Translations under genes and position numbers: made by a program | Assembly (NCBI GenBank): GCA_965248635.1 | Contig: OZ252114.1 | Location: 1,054,001-1,118,000, forward strand | Length of the DNA stretch: 64,000 nt | Direction of reading: 5' to 3' | From: CBDAPI01 sp965248635 | Lineage (GTDB): Bacteria; Acidobacteriota; UBA6911; RPQK01; CBDAPI01 | The notes under the pieces: generated by a model | Seen by the model: the letters and a program-made list of their open reading frames with translations, nothing else | Databases searched by the model: none | Told to the model about the DNA's origin: nothing | Shown: one piece after another, positions 18,600 to 27,139 of the stretch | Layout of the letters: the number at the start of each line of letters is the position of its first letter | Numbering within the stretch: the stretch's first letter is position 1

Positions 18600-19541
18600 A
18601 TGAAGCAGTCACCGATCGAGTGTATCAGTACCCCGAATCCCTATTTTGAGCATGACGTCAATGCCTACGTCATCCGTGGTGACCTGTTGACTCTGATAGA
18701 CACCGGGATTGGCACCGAAGAGGCCTGGGCGGCTCTCCTTCAGGGCCTGACTGGAATCAGCCTCCGGGTTGAAGACATTCAACAGATCATCCTGACCCAC
18801 AAGCACCCCGACCACTTCGGACTGGCCCGCCGGATCCAGCGAACTTCCCGAGCCCGAGTGCTTATCCATGAAGCCGACAGGGAGTACGTTCTTCATTTTG
18901 AGGAAGAATACGACCAGTGGGTATCGTCAACCGAGGACAGGCTGCGGAGCGGGGGAGCTCCAGAGGAAGTCATCGAGAAGACCAGGCCGGCCCTGCAGGC
19001 GACCGAGCAGATGGCGGAGTCGGTGGATGCCGAACCCCTGCACGAAGGTCAGCGGATCTCGGTAAACGGTGCGAACCTGGAAGTCCTTCAAACCCCGGGG
19101 CACACTCGCGGTTCGATCTGTCTGCGCTATGGCAACGCCCTTTTGACAGGTGACCACGTGCTGCCCCAGTACACTCCCAATGTCGGTGGAAGCGACCGCG
19201 GTGGACATGGCATTTTGCAGCAGTTTCTGGACTCCCTGGAGCGCGTTCGCTCTGTGAGCAGCGAGGGGCTGGAGGTTCTTCCCGGTCACGGCCCGCCTAT
19301 CCTCGATCTAGCTGCCCGAGTGGATTTCATGGTCGAGCACCACCGGCGCCGCAGCCAGACGATTCTGGAAATCCTCTCGGACGAAAACAGTCAGACTACC
19401 TGGGATGTCGCTTCTCGTCTCTTTGGCGAGCTGCAGGGCATCCACGTTCTTCTGGGCCTGGGTGAAGTGGATGCACACTTCGAATACCTCGAGGACCAGG
19501 GACAGATCCGCTCTTTCGGCGGCTGCTATTCACTGGCTTGA
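18600..19541 (+). CDS. Metallo-beta-lactamase-fold hydrolase with C-terminal helical domain
   Basis: A 313-residue protein. The zinc motif HxHxDH is THKHPDHFG (His67, His69, Asp71, His72). Further ligands are TPGHTRGS, GDHVLPQ and the late LPGHGP. The C-terminal 80 residues (VEHHRRRSQTILEIL ... HFEYLEDQGQIRSF) form the winged-helix-like cap seen in LACTB2/ethylene-glyoxalase-type relatives. It could hydrolyse a thioester, lactone or nucleic acid; which one is open. ATG at 18600 has a poor ribosome binding site. A -10-like TATACT is present at 18579-18584 but no matching -35 box. Confidence 0.88.
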   Translation: MKQSPIECISTPNPYFEHDVNAYVIRGDLLTLIDTGIGTEEAWAALLQGLTGISLRVEDIQQIILTHKHPDHFGLARRIQRTSRARVLIHEADREYVLHFEEEYDQWVSSTEDRLRSGGAPEEVIEKTRPALQATEQMAESVDAEPLHEGQRISVNGANLEVLQTPGHTRGSICLRYGNALLTGDHVLPQYTPNVGGSDRGGHGILQQFLDSLERVRSVSSEGLEVLPGHGPPILDLAARVDFMVEHHRRRSQTILEILSDENSQTTWDVASRLFGELQGIHVLLGLGEVDAHFEYLEDQGQIRSFGGCYSLA

Positions 19542-19596
19542 GATTGGCCGGCTGAGTGGAGAGAACAGGACTCAATGGAGTCGACTTCCTTTCAAA

Positions 19597-19747
19597 TCAT
19601 TTCGCCGCGAGCGTGCTGACGAAATCGACGGCAAGATTGCAGTAGCGCTCCAGGTCTTCGTCCTCGATGATTCCTTCCGGTGCAATCTTGGCCCAGCCCC
19701 CCGAACATGCTGATCTCATCCAGACCCGAGTGGTCCAGGATTTCATT
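19597..19747 (-). pseudogene. C-terminal remnant of an unidentified gene cut by the IS1595-type element
   Basis: Reading in from the insertion sequence end, the frame gives ILDHSGLDEISMFGG. One base fewer in a G6 run (plus-strand C6, 19697-19702) continues it as WAKIAPEGIIEDEDLERYC and ends LAVDFVSTLAAK-stop at 19597. The residues look like a genuine soluble protein C-terminus. I do not recognise the family. The upstream part is missing and is not found on the other side of the element. Confidence 0.5.
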
Positions 19748-19779
19748 GGGAATTATATACAATAGTAGCCAAGACAAAC

Positions 19780-20826
19780 TTAATGGATTGATTTCTTGGC
19801 CTTTCGGACTCCCATCCCTTGAACCACTGCACTAGCTAAAGCATCTGGGGAAAGGTCCCCTTTAAGTTCTGTTGATGGTTTGAAGAAGTCCGGCATTATT
19901 TTTAACCTGTCATCAAGTGGGCCGAACCGTTTCTCGTATAGATGTTTGAATTCCTCAATGCTGTCGGCCAATTTCAGCATGGTCAGAACTTCTTGCCGTT
20001 GTTGTCTGAGTTTGTCAAGACCATATCCCTTGGTCAAAAACTGATGGAACTTTTGTTTTCGGCTTCCCTTTGCATTAATCTGTGGGTTTAAACGCTGAAG
20101 TTCCTTCAGAACCTCTCCGTTCTCTAGCGGCCTATAGACGTACTTGTTGGTAAAGTTTCCGAAGTGTTGCGGCTTGTTAATTACCATACCGCCGCGAACA
20201 CGTTCCACGTATGGATCAGAGCCGTAGATGTGATTGAGTGTAACGTAGTAATCGTCGGGAAACTCCTTCTCCCATTCGCGCTTTTCGGTCTCAATATAGG
20301 CTTGGACAAGTAACCGCAGGGCTTCTGGATCCCGCTCTGTCTGGTATCCAGTAGCCTCATCGATCAGTGCGATGATGCCGACGTCTGCCAAAGCGTTGAC
20401 AATGGCCTGCGCCTGCCGTGCCATGGGCTCTTGCTGTTTGGAGAGCTTTCCGGTCTCATTTGCACGCACAACTGCTTTGCAGATGCCGACTAGAACCTCT
20501 GCTTCGTATCCGTGGGCTGGATCCGACCCAAAGGCATTGAAAACAATAGGGTTTTCGACCGTCATGCGTAACTTATCATCTATTTCGGATCCAAGGGATT
20601 TTCGACGTAAGGTCTTCATGAAGGCGTTACCGCCTTCCGATTTTAGGCCCATGGCCTTTGCCATACCCCGCTTGTGGAAGACCCTCCGGCCATCCTCTAA
20701 AACGTAGGCCTCAAGCTGAAGACCACCGATAGGTAGGATACCCTTGTGTGTTGCCTTGATCATTCCTGACGGTTCCAAGCGACTAGGTTTGCCAGATGCA
20801 ATTTTCTCGCGAGTTTCTTTCGCCAT
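19780..20826 (-). CDS. P63C domain-containing passenger protein of the IS1595-type element
   Basis: A 348-residue protein starting MAKETREKIASGKPSR, 3 bases after the transposase stop. It contains the P63C domain (PF10546) in its central and C-terminal part: YQTERDPEALRLLVQAYI, then DDYYVTLNHIYG, and later GSRKQKFHQFLTKGYGLDKL. P63C proteins are known as accessory genes in some IS1595-family elements and in phages; their role in transposition is not established. The base composition is lower in GC than the neighbouring chromosomal genes, in keeping with a mobile origin. Confidence 0.85.
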   Translation of the reverse strand: MAKETREKIASGKPSRLEPSGMIKATHKGILPIGGLQLEAYVLEDGRRVFHKRGMAKAMGLKSEGGNAFMKTLRRKSLGSEIDDKLRMTVENPIVFNAFGSDPAHGYEAEVLVGICKAVVRANETGKLSKQQEPMARQAQAIVNALADVGIIALIDEATGYQTERDPEALRLLVQAYIETEKREWEKEFPDDYYVTLNHIYGSDPYVERVRGGMVINKPQHFGNFTNKYVYRPLENGEVLKELQRLNPQINAKGSRKQKFHQFLTKGYGLDKLRQQRQEVLTMLKLADSIEEFKHLYEKRFGPLDDRLKIMPDFFKPSTELKGDLSPDALASAVVQGMGVRKAKKSIH

Positions 20827-20828
20827 TG

Positions 20829-21767
20829 TTATTTCACCAAATCCTTATATCTCAACTGTTTTTTATCCATCCCTTCGGCAATCATCACCATTTGCTCAAT
20901 AGTATTCAATCGGCGGGTATTGTGACGACCTTCAAACTCGGCAACATAACGGTGAAGATGGGCGGGGCTCATCTTGTGATAAGTCCCGTAATAGCCCCTC
21001 TTCAACAAGGCCCAAAAGGACTCGACTCCATTGGTGTGCGCCATCCCTTTAACATATTCTCCCACGGAATGCTTGACGCTTTGACGGTTCAATAAACCCT
21101 CATAAGAGCGATGATCATCTGTGTAAATCTTGGCCCCTGATTCAATCTGATCATGGATGATGCTATGCAAGGTTCCCTTGTCTGTGGCCTTGGCTACTGA
21201 GGCTGCAACCTGATTGGTCTGGCGGTCCTTGATGCCAACAACAGCGATCTTTCCCGAAGGACCACGTCCTGCATTCCGTTTTTTGTTGGAATGCTTGTTT
21301 TTCTCTCTACCACCAATGTAGGTTTCATCGACCTCTATCGGGCCAGCAAAGGAAGCCGTTTTGTCACTCCAAGCGTAACGTAGCCGATGTCCCATGAACC
21401 ATGCCGTTTTTTGAGTGATGCCAAGATCCCGATGGAGCCTCATACTGGAGGTTCCTTTGATTCCTACGGTAAACAGGTAAATGGCCATGGCCCATTTTTT
21501 ATAGCCCAAGTTTGACCCTTCCATGATGGTTCCAGACTTTGGGCTGAAATGCTTCCGACAATCCTTGCAGCGGTAATCCATGGTAGGATGCTTGACTTCA
21601 CTTACTCTCAGAGATCCGCACTTGATGCAAGCGATTCCATTGGGCCATCTCTTTTGAATGAACCATTGCTTGGAAACGTCATCATTGGGGAACATCTCTT
21701 GCAACTGAATCAGAGTGATTCCTTTTCGGTATGCTTTCCCTGGCCCTTTTTTCGTTTGCTTTGTCAT
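20829..21767 (-). CDS. IS1595 family transposase
   Basis: A 312-residue ISXO2-like transposase. The N-terminal zinc ribbon has CIKCGS and YRCKDCRKHFS (residues about 46-72). The DDE-type catalytic region shows EVDETYIGGREKNKH, then IYTDDHRSYEGL, then HTNGVESFWALLKRGYYGTYH, which holds the final conserved N/E block. The length is normal, and the frame is intact, so the element may still be active. Confidence 0.95.
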   Translation of the reverse strand: MTKQTKKGPGKAYRKGITLIQLQEMFPNDDVSKQWFIQKRWPNGIACIKCGSLRVSEVKHPTMDYRCKDCRKHFSPKSGTIMEGSNLGYKKWAMAIYLFTVGIKGTSSMRLHRDLGITQKTAWFMGHRLRYAWSDKTASFAGPIEVDETYIGGREKNKHSNKKRNAGRGPSGKIAVVGIKDRQTNQVAASVAKATDKGTLHSIIHDQIESGAKIYTDDHRSYEGLLNRQSVKHSVGEYVKGMAHTNGVESFWALLKRGYYGTYHKMSPAHLHRYVAEFEGRHNTRRLNTIEQMVMIAEGMDKKQLRYKDLVK

Positions 21768-21984
21768 TGTCTCCCTCCTTGATATGGCTACTATTGTACC
21801 ACCTCAAAATAGGGCGTCAAGGGCTTTTTGGCTACTATTGTATATAATTCCCAAAAGTAAAGATGTATCCGGCAACTTGCCTGATGTCAGAAATCGTCCT
21901 GCAGATGATCTGGAACAGGCAACGAATTCCCCTCATGACCTGCAGAATACGAGGCCGTGAGCTCCGACTCAAGATTTGCGTAAG

Positions 21985-23493
21985 TCATTGCTGTACAAGG
22001 TGGACGGGGTTTTTCGGGGGGACAACCGTCTCGAGGCGGGTCAATCCGAGCCTTCCGCTTTCTCGTTTACTCCAATACTCGCGATTGACCTCGGAAAGGA
22101 GAGAATCCGCCTGAATTTCGATCTCTTGGACCTGCCAGGACTCGATGTTTGGATAACCTCCCACTAGCACGATCTTGTAATGTGGCACAGGATCCCCACT
22201 CGGGTAAGAGGGGAAGCAAGTCAGGAAGCGGGACTCCTGCAGCTCAGGCCAGTCCTCACAAAGTTGCTGGTAGACTGTTTCCAGCTGCTTGTCGGTCACC
22301 TTTTCCCCGGTAAAAGAGTATTCTAAGCCACGACGGCTGATGAAGTGGAGGTCTGGTAAGCGCCCAAAGAAACCTCGGACTTGAAAGAGATCTTCTGTCT
22401 GGTAGCGTTGCAGGCCATAGGCGTCGCTGACCACCAGGGAATACGCCTTGTCCATTTCCAAGTCGCAAGCTCCTTTGAGATTCTCCGCTTGGTCGGCCAC
22501 TCCCTGTTCCAGGAATTCGTAGAGAACCCCGCCTGCCAACGGTAAGAACCCGACCCTTCGCCCTTGAGAATGAGTCAACGTCTCGATGGTTTCCGTCGAC
22601 ATGGAGTACATGGGAATCAGCCTGTAACGATGGGGCGGCAGATACGTTTGGAGTCGCTGGAGAAACGGCTCTGCATAACCACTGGTCCAGCACGCGTAGG
22701 CTTGCACACCCGGGCAAAAGACCTTCAGATCAACTGGCCCCTCGGCTCGGGCAACCTGGGCGACCCGCTTCTCACTTCCGCGAGAGACCAACCGCCTGAC
22801 GACCTTGTGAACCGAGGGTCGGAACTGGTGGGGCTTCTCGTAGTAGTCGCGAAGCAGGCAAACACTTCGGGTCCAGTTCGACACCAGCTCCTCGAAGAAA
22901 ACCAAAAGAGTGGAAGGGTTCGTGCTGTAGAGAATACCCGGATTACTCAGGACCAGGATCCACAGTCGTACCGCCACAGTGCCGTAGGAGTTCACCAGCT
23001 GCTGAACCGCGGGATGAGATTGCAAGCGATAAGGAGCCTGCAGCGTCATGAGATACAGGGGAAGTTTTTTCTCTGCCAACACAATCGACGTAAGGGACCG
23101 GTCCCGACTCAGGGAACCGAAGAAGTAAAGACTCGTCCGCCGGATCCCAAGAGCCCAGATGGCACGGGAGAAAACCTCCTGAAAGGTCCACCGGACGGAA
23201 TGCAGCCGGCGGAGCGAGTAGGGAATTCGCTTGGGGTCTCTGGTCGAACCAGAGGTTTGAGCCAACTGCGAATCTTTCCCGGCACGCTGAAGCAACCGCC
23301 TCTCCGTTTGCGTGTCCCAACCTGAAATCGGCATGTTGACATCAATACCGTAGCGCTGGCGCAGTCTCCTTTGATTCCAATCGAAGCCCCATATTCTGAA
23401 TTGGTGTACCACCTGAAGGAGAAGTCCCCACAAGCACAGCGTTCGACTCAGCATCCAGCGCAGGGCATCATTGAACTGCTCTCTTGTTCTCAA
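21985..23493 (-). CDS. GH3-family acyl-adenylate-forming enzyme
   Basis: A 502-residue protein of the GH3 family in the adenylating superfamily. The phosphate-binding loop is SGSTRDPKRIPYSL (near residue 80-95). YSLVVSDAYGLQRYQTEDL with FISRRGLEYSFTGEKV is the ATP- and hinge-region signature. GH3 enzymes activate a carboxylic acid as an acyl-AMP and join it to an amino acid or other amine; bacterial members are largely uncharacterised. The start is a TTG at 23493 whose bases overlap the stop of the acyltransferase gene (TTGA). It is the last gene of a three-gene operon with a desaturase and a condensation-type acyltransferase. Confidence 0.85.
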   Translation of the reverse strand: MRTREQFNDALRWMLSRTLCLWGLLLQVVHQFRIWGFDWNQRRLRQRYGIDVNMPISGWDTQTERRLLQRAGKDSQLAQTSGSTRDPKRIPYSLRRLHSVRWTFQEVFSRAIWALGIRRTSLYFFGSLSRDRSLTSIVLAEKKLPLYLMTLQAPYRLQSHPAVQQLVNSYGTVAVRLWILVLSNPGILYSTNPSTLLVFFEELVSNWTRSVCLLRDYYEKPHQFRPSVHKVVRRLVSRGSEKRVAQVARAEGPVDLKVFCPGVQAYACWTSGYAEPFLQRLQTYLPPHRYRLIPMYSMSTETIETLTHSQGRRVGFLPLAGGVLYEFLEQGVADQAENLKGACDLEMDKAYSLVVSDAYGLQRYQTEDLFQVRGFFGRLPDLHFISRRGLEYSFTGEKVTDKQLETVYQQLCEDWPELQESRFLTCFPSYPSGDPVPHYKIVLVGGYPNIESWQVQEIEIQADSLLSEVNREYWSKRESGRLGLTRLETVVPPKNPVHLVQQ

Positions 23494-24726
23494 TGCAGCT
23501 CCTTGCCAGCATGGTCCAGCTGGTTACGGAATAATTGCAGCATGGTCGCCACATCCGGTGTTTCGAGCAGCGCTGGATCGTAGGTAAAGGTCAGCCAGGT
23601 TCGATCTCCATGTGTCAGGGCATTCAGGGCAACACAGTAGCTGGAGTGCAGCTGCCCCACGATTTCCATTCGTGTCACCTTGGCTAAGATCGTTTCCTCT
23701 TCTGGACGCCACTTTTCCAAATGTGAAAAAACACTGCTTCCGACATCCAACCAGGGACGATTCAGGTAGGCTCGCAGCGCTGGAAAGCGCATCCAGGAGG
23801 GAATCCGCGTGAGAAAATGTTTTCTCGGAACCGCCCACAGCCCATGCCGGCGGGACCAGTCGATTTGCCGGCGCACATGTTGACATTTTCGGATGAACGA
23901 GAGTTTTTCGGAATAGCTGGCATAGATCCGGATCCGACTGATCCCGTTTCCAAAGCCCGAGAAGGCACGCTTGCGAATATCCAGCGGTAACCAGAGACCC
24001 ACCTTACGACCTCGATGCCCACGAAGCCGGTTCCACTGGATCAGTGCTTCCAGGGCACAGGTGAGGAGCAGATCGTTGTATGTGAATCCGTTTGCGGTTT
24101 TGGAACAACGACGGGATAGGAGATTCTCGATCTCCAGTGTTTGCCATCTTCTCTGGCGGGACGGATCGTGACCGCGGCACCAGAGAGGATGACAAGGACC
24201 CTGGAAGGCAAATGGGCTCCGCCGTCTGGGACTTGGGTGTGTCTTTAATACAAGTTCGTGGAAACTGCGCCTCACACGGGTCATTTCCTCATTTCCGAAA
24301 ACTACCCGCAGCTGGTGGCCTACCCACATAGAGCAACTCAGCAGGTCGCCTACGGCATGGTGAAACCTGGTCGCCAACGTAGCCCCCCCCGCCGGTACGT
24401 TCAAGCAGAAGCTGCCTTACAGGCGGCTCATGTGCCGGCCGCAGCGGTGCCCCAACAAACTCCCGGAGAAGCCGGGCTTCTTCATCGCGACAGAGGGTTT
24501 CCCGGGGCATGACAACCTGAGGGGGTTCCTGGAGCGGCTGCCAATACTTTCCCCTGACGCAGGAACCAGTGCTGGGATAACGATGACAGGCGCTCACTGC
24601 TGCCCGACGCAGGACCGCACAGTTGGGCATCTCTCTGAGATGCAGCAGGAGAGTAAAATCCCGCGGTCGGAGCCAGGTGTCCATCACTAGACAGATTAGA
24701 TCGACCGTAGCAAGTCGGTCCCTCAC
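23490..24726 (-). pseudogene. Condensation / WS-DGAT-type acyltransferase, frameshifted in a G8 tract
   Basis: The N-terminal part (GTG at 24726, 4 bases after the desaturase stop) reads DRLATVDLICLVMDTWLRPRD and onward. The C-terminal part contains RFHHAVGDLLS, the HHxxxD motif of condensation and wax-ester/DGAT acyltransferases, then GFTYNDLLLTCAL and SGFGNGISRIRIYASY. The two are out of frame by one base at a run of eight G (plus-strand C8, 24383-24390); seven G would restore about 412 residues. Such a long G tract can arise by slippage (phase variation) or be miscalled. The enzyme should transfer an acyl group or form an ester or amide bond. It is coupled to the GH3 gene downstream. Confidence 0.75.
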
Positions 24727-24730
24727 GGTG

Positions 24731-25552
24731 TTACCGCTTCTCAGCCTGATGGGACTCGTCGACGGTATCTCTCTGCGGCAGTAGGGTGAAGCCACTGCCA
24801 CGCGGGCGTTGTTTGACGAACTGCCTCAGCTCAATCCAGGCCAGCTGGGGCTTCAGATGATGAACCCGATGCATTGAAAGTCCAAGGGACGCCCAGTACA
24901 TGAACCGTCCATAGTAGTCATGGGAGCGCGATTCCGCAGAACCCGTTGAAAAACCCTCATGTGTCTTAAACGCAAAGGGATACCAAAGGAGGACAGATAC
25001 GAGGATCAGAGCCGGTGCCATTCCCCAAAAGACCCGGGCGAATCCGACCTGGCTTACTATCACGCCATAAACCACTCCGATCCCGAGGTAGTTGAGCCCC
25101 AGTTCAATCACATCCTGGTGTTGGACCTTTCCTCGCTTCCACAGCCAGAAAAACCACTGGTGCGGCATTGCCACCGCCCTGAATGGAATCTCCACGGGAT
25201 GCCGTGGCTTCATGAAATGATCCGGATCCTTATCTGGAATATTGGTGTGAAGGTGGTGCAGCCGATGGGTCTTCCGAAAGTTGGTGAAGGGGACCATACT
25301 TGGGAGCAGAGCCACTCTACCCCACCAGAAGTTGGTGGCCTTGGTTGGGCCCAGCAGACCGTGAATTCCCTCGTGAGCCATGACGGTTCCCAGAAAGATG
25401 AGATACGTGCGGAGGAGAATGTCAATCGCATAGGCAAATGAGGTCGGGGGAATCCAGAAGAGACCTCCCATCGCCAGGACCACTACAGCGCAGATTACCG
25501 CTCGGCTCAAACGGTAAATCCAAAGTCGGCTCAATTGCGAGTAACCGGTCAT
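24731..25552 (-). CDS. Membrane fatty acid desaturase-like di-iron enzyme
   Basis: A 273-residue integral membrane protein with the three histidine boxes of the desaturase superfamily: HEGIHG, HRLHHLHTN and HRVHHLKP. Two pairs of hydrophobic segments surround them (residues about 17-60 and 150-195). Such enzymes use O2 and a di-iron centre to desaturate or hydroxylate an acyl chain or a carotenoid. It is the first gene of the operon with the acyltransferase and the GH3 protein, which suggests that the modified chain is then activated and joined to another molecule (inference). Confidence 0.88.
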   Translation of the reverse strand: MTGYSQLSRLWIYRLSRAVICAVVVLAMGGLFWIPPTSFAYAIDILLRTYLIFLGTVMAHEGIHGLLGPTKATNFWWGRVALLPSMVPFTNFRKTHRLHHLHTNIPDKDPDHFMKPRHPVEIPFRAVAMPHQWFFWLWKRGKVQHQDVIELGLNYLGIGVVYGVIVSQVGFARVFWGMAPALILVSVLLWYPFAFKTHEGFSTGSAESRSHDYYGRFMYWASLGLSMHRVHHLKPQLAWIELRQFVKQRPRGSGFTLLPQRDTVDESHQAEKR

Positions 25553-25581
25553 CGTATTGGTTGCCCTGTCTTTTCTTTACT

Positions 25582-25635
25582 TCCAGATTCTCCGTCTGGA
25601 CAGCGAGGGGCGGGAGGAGCAGTCCGGCTCCTCCC
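25582..25635. repeat. Two adjacent hairpins upstream of the desaturase operon
   Basis: TCCAGA/TCTGGA with a 7-base loop (25582-25600) is followed by GGGAGGAGC/GCTCCTCCC, a perfect 9-bp stem with a six-base loop (25612-25635). No T-run follows on either strand. It sits between the desaturase start and the degraded symporter, so it could be a REP-like repeat or a leader hairpin of the operon. Confidence 0.55.
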
Positions 25636-25683
25636 TACCAAGAGCCCATCCGCAAACGTCACTGTATTTATAAAGAGGAGTAC

Positions 25684-26317
25684 TTAGAAAGTTACAGTAG
25701 AATCGGGTGTGAGGCTGCTTGGAGTCATCTGATCGGTGCACATCATCTGAACGAAGTGGGAAAAGTAGACCAGAATGATCACCCAGAGCGTCTGCTCGCT
25801 CCAGCTAAAAGCCGTACTGCCCACCGAAAAGTTCCCATCCTCGATGGCTACGCTTATCAGTTGATCGGCGCCCCCGGGGAGAAGACCAATGATGATCGGA
25901 AGGCAGATCAGCCCGCCCGCCATGAGGGCGATTCCTTGAATCAAATCGGTCCAGATGACCGCTTCCAAGCCTCCCACGATGGTATAAGTGGCCACCACGG
26001 TCCCGAAGAAAAGGATGATCCAGGGCAGCGAGATGCCACTCATCGTCTCAATGGGTAAACAAACGGCATACAGGATCACGCTCAGGCGAAACATCTGAAA
26101 GAGGACGAACACGCCGGCAGCGTACAGTCGAGCCCAGGTGCCGAAACGCAGTTCCAGGTACTCGTAGGCGGAGCGGACGTGGCCGCGGCGAAAGAGCGGC
26201 ATAGGCTTCCGCAGAAACGTTTTTCCGGGAACAGTAAATCCCTATGCCAACCAGCAACAGGAAGTTGAAACCGATCACTCCCAGGTCGGGCCAACGGACT
26301 AGGGCTTCCCCACTCAT
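25684..26317 (-). pseudogene. Remnant of a sodium:solute symporter (SSS family)
   Basis: The N-terminus is readable as VRWPDLGVIGFNFLLLVGIG and SRKNVSAEAY (from 26317). A change of frame near 26200 leads to RSAYEYLELRFGTWARLYAAG and TYTIVGGLEAVIWTDLIQG, both SSS landmarks. The family region between them (about 50-100 residues with the sodium site) is missing, and the gene stops at 25684 after about 230 residues instead of about 500. So it carries an internal deletion, a frame change and a lost C-terminus. It is not functional. Confidence 0.8.
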
Positions 26318-26455
26318 CCGCTCTTATCCTCGGATTTGTTCTCGGTCGGAAACCAGCTCCCAGCAGTCAAAACCGGGGGATTCTATCCCGCCCCCGGAAA
26401 GAGGGTCAAGGTGACGGAGGATGGGATTTCTCGTGGGCCCGAGGAGGGAGAGCAC

Positions 26456-27034
26456 CTATTCCAGCTGCTGGCCAGCTTCCAGGACGGCCCAAAAGGCGTA
26501 GTCGGCGTGATGGACTATGGTCACATGCAGTGACCGCTTCACCAGTTCGCCCTCTCCAGAGTGGCAGCCGGCCGCATGGCAGACCTCCTCGGGCAGTCCC
26601 AACGTCAGACACACGTGAGTGCCGAACTGGGTGTGGCGGATGGCCGGGAAACCGGAAGAAGTCGGGTCTGAGCTCCAGCGACTCTGATTCTCGGGGTCGA
26701 ACTCGAAGGGCTTGCCGACGTCATGGCACAAAGCACATGCCAGCAACAGATCCCGATCGATGGGCAACTGCGGGAACATCTCGAGCATGGTGTCGGCGAT
26801 CGAGATGGCCAGCCGGGTGACGCCCCTAATGTGGTCCGTCTGAGTGCCACTTTTCAATTTCGACGTGGCCGGATTGCCCGAGGCGCGGATTTCGTCAATG
26901 GACTGGAAAGAGCTCTTACCTAGACTGTAGGCCCAGGCACCGATGACCTGCTGGCGCAGGGTTTCGTCTCCAATTTGGGTGATCTCCGGTAGCGAACGAA
27001 TCACGGATTGGCGCAAATCCTCGCGGATTCCCAT
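26456..27034 (-). CDS. HD-domain phosphohydrolase
   Basis: A 192-residue protein starting at 27034 after GGGAGGT. HD-family metal ligands are visible: His in TDHIRGVTRLA, the His-Asp pair in CALCHDVGKPFEFD, then RHTQFGTHVC and VHHADYAFW. HD proteins hydrolyse phosphomonoesters or phosphodiesters, often of nucleotides. The substrate is unknown. It diverges from the aminotransferase gene across about 105 bases. Confidence 0.85.
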   Translation of the reverse strand: MGIREDLRQSVIRSLPEITQIGDETLRQQVIGAWAYSLGKSSFQSIDEIRASGNPATSKLKSGTQTDHIRGVTRLAISIADTMLEMFPQLPIDRDLLLACALCHDVGKPFEFDPENQSRWSSDPTSSGFPAIRHTQFGTHVCLTLGLPEEVCHAAGCHSGEGELVKRSLHVTIVHHADYAFWAVLEAGQQLE

Positions 27035-27139
27035 GCTAGTACCTCCCGAAACGCAAGAGACTGGTCTCAATGATAGATCTCCTTTTTAGCCTGCCGCAAG
27101 CAGTCCCTTCCGCTCCTGCACCTGTAGTTTCCTTGCCGG

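Larger units (their letters stand above)
19748..21852 (-). mobile_element. IS1595-family insertion sequence with P63C passenger gene
   Basis: Perfect 25-bp terminal inverted repeats begin GGGAATTATATACAATAG (19748-19772) and end with the reverse complement (21828-21852). A GGCTACTATTGTA block also occurs just inside the right end (21786-21798), a subterminal copy. Between the ends are a transposase and a P63C-domain gene, both on the minus strand. IS1595 elements usually make 8-bp target duplications, but the flanks here (ATTTCATT on the left, AAAAGTAA on the right) do not match. Confidence 0.93.
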
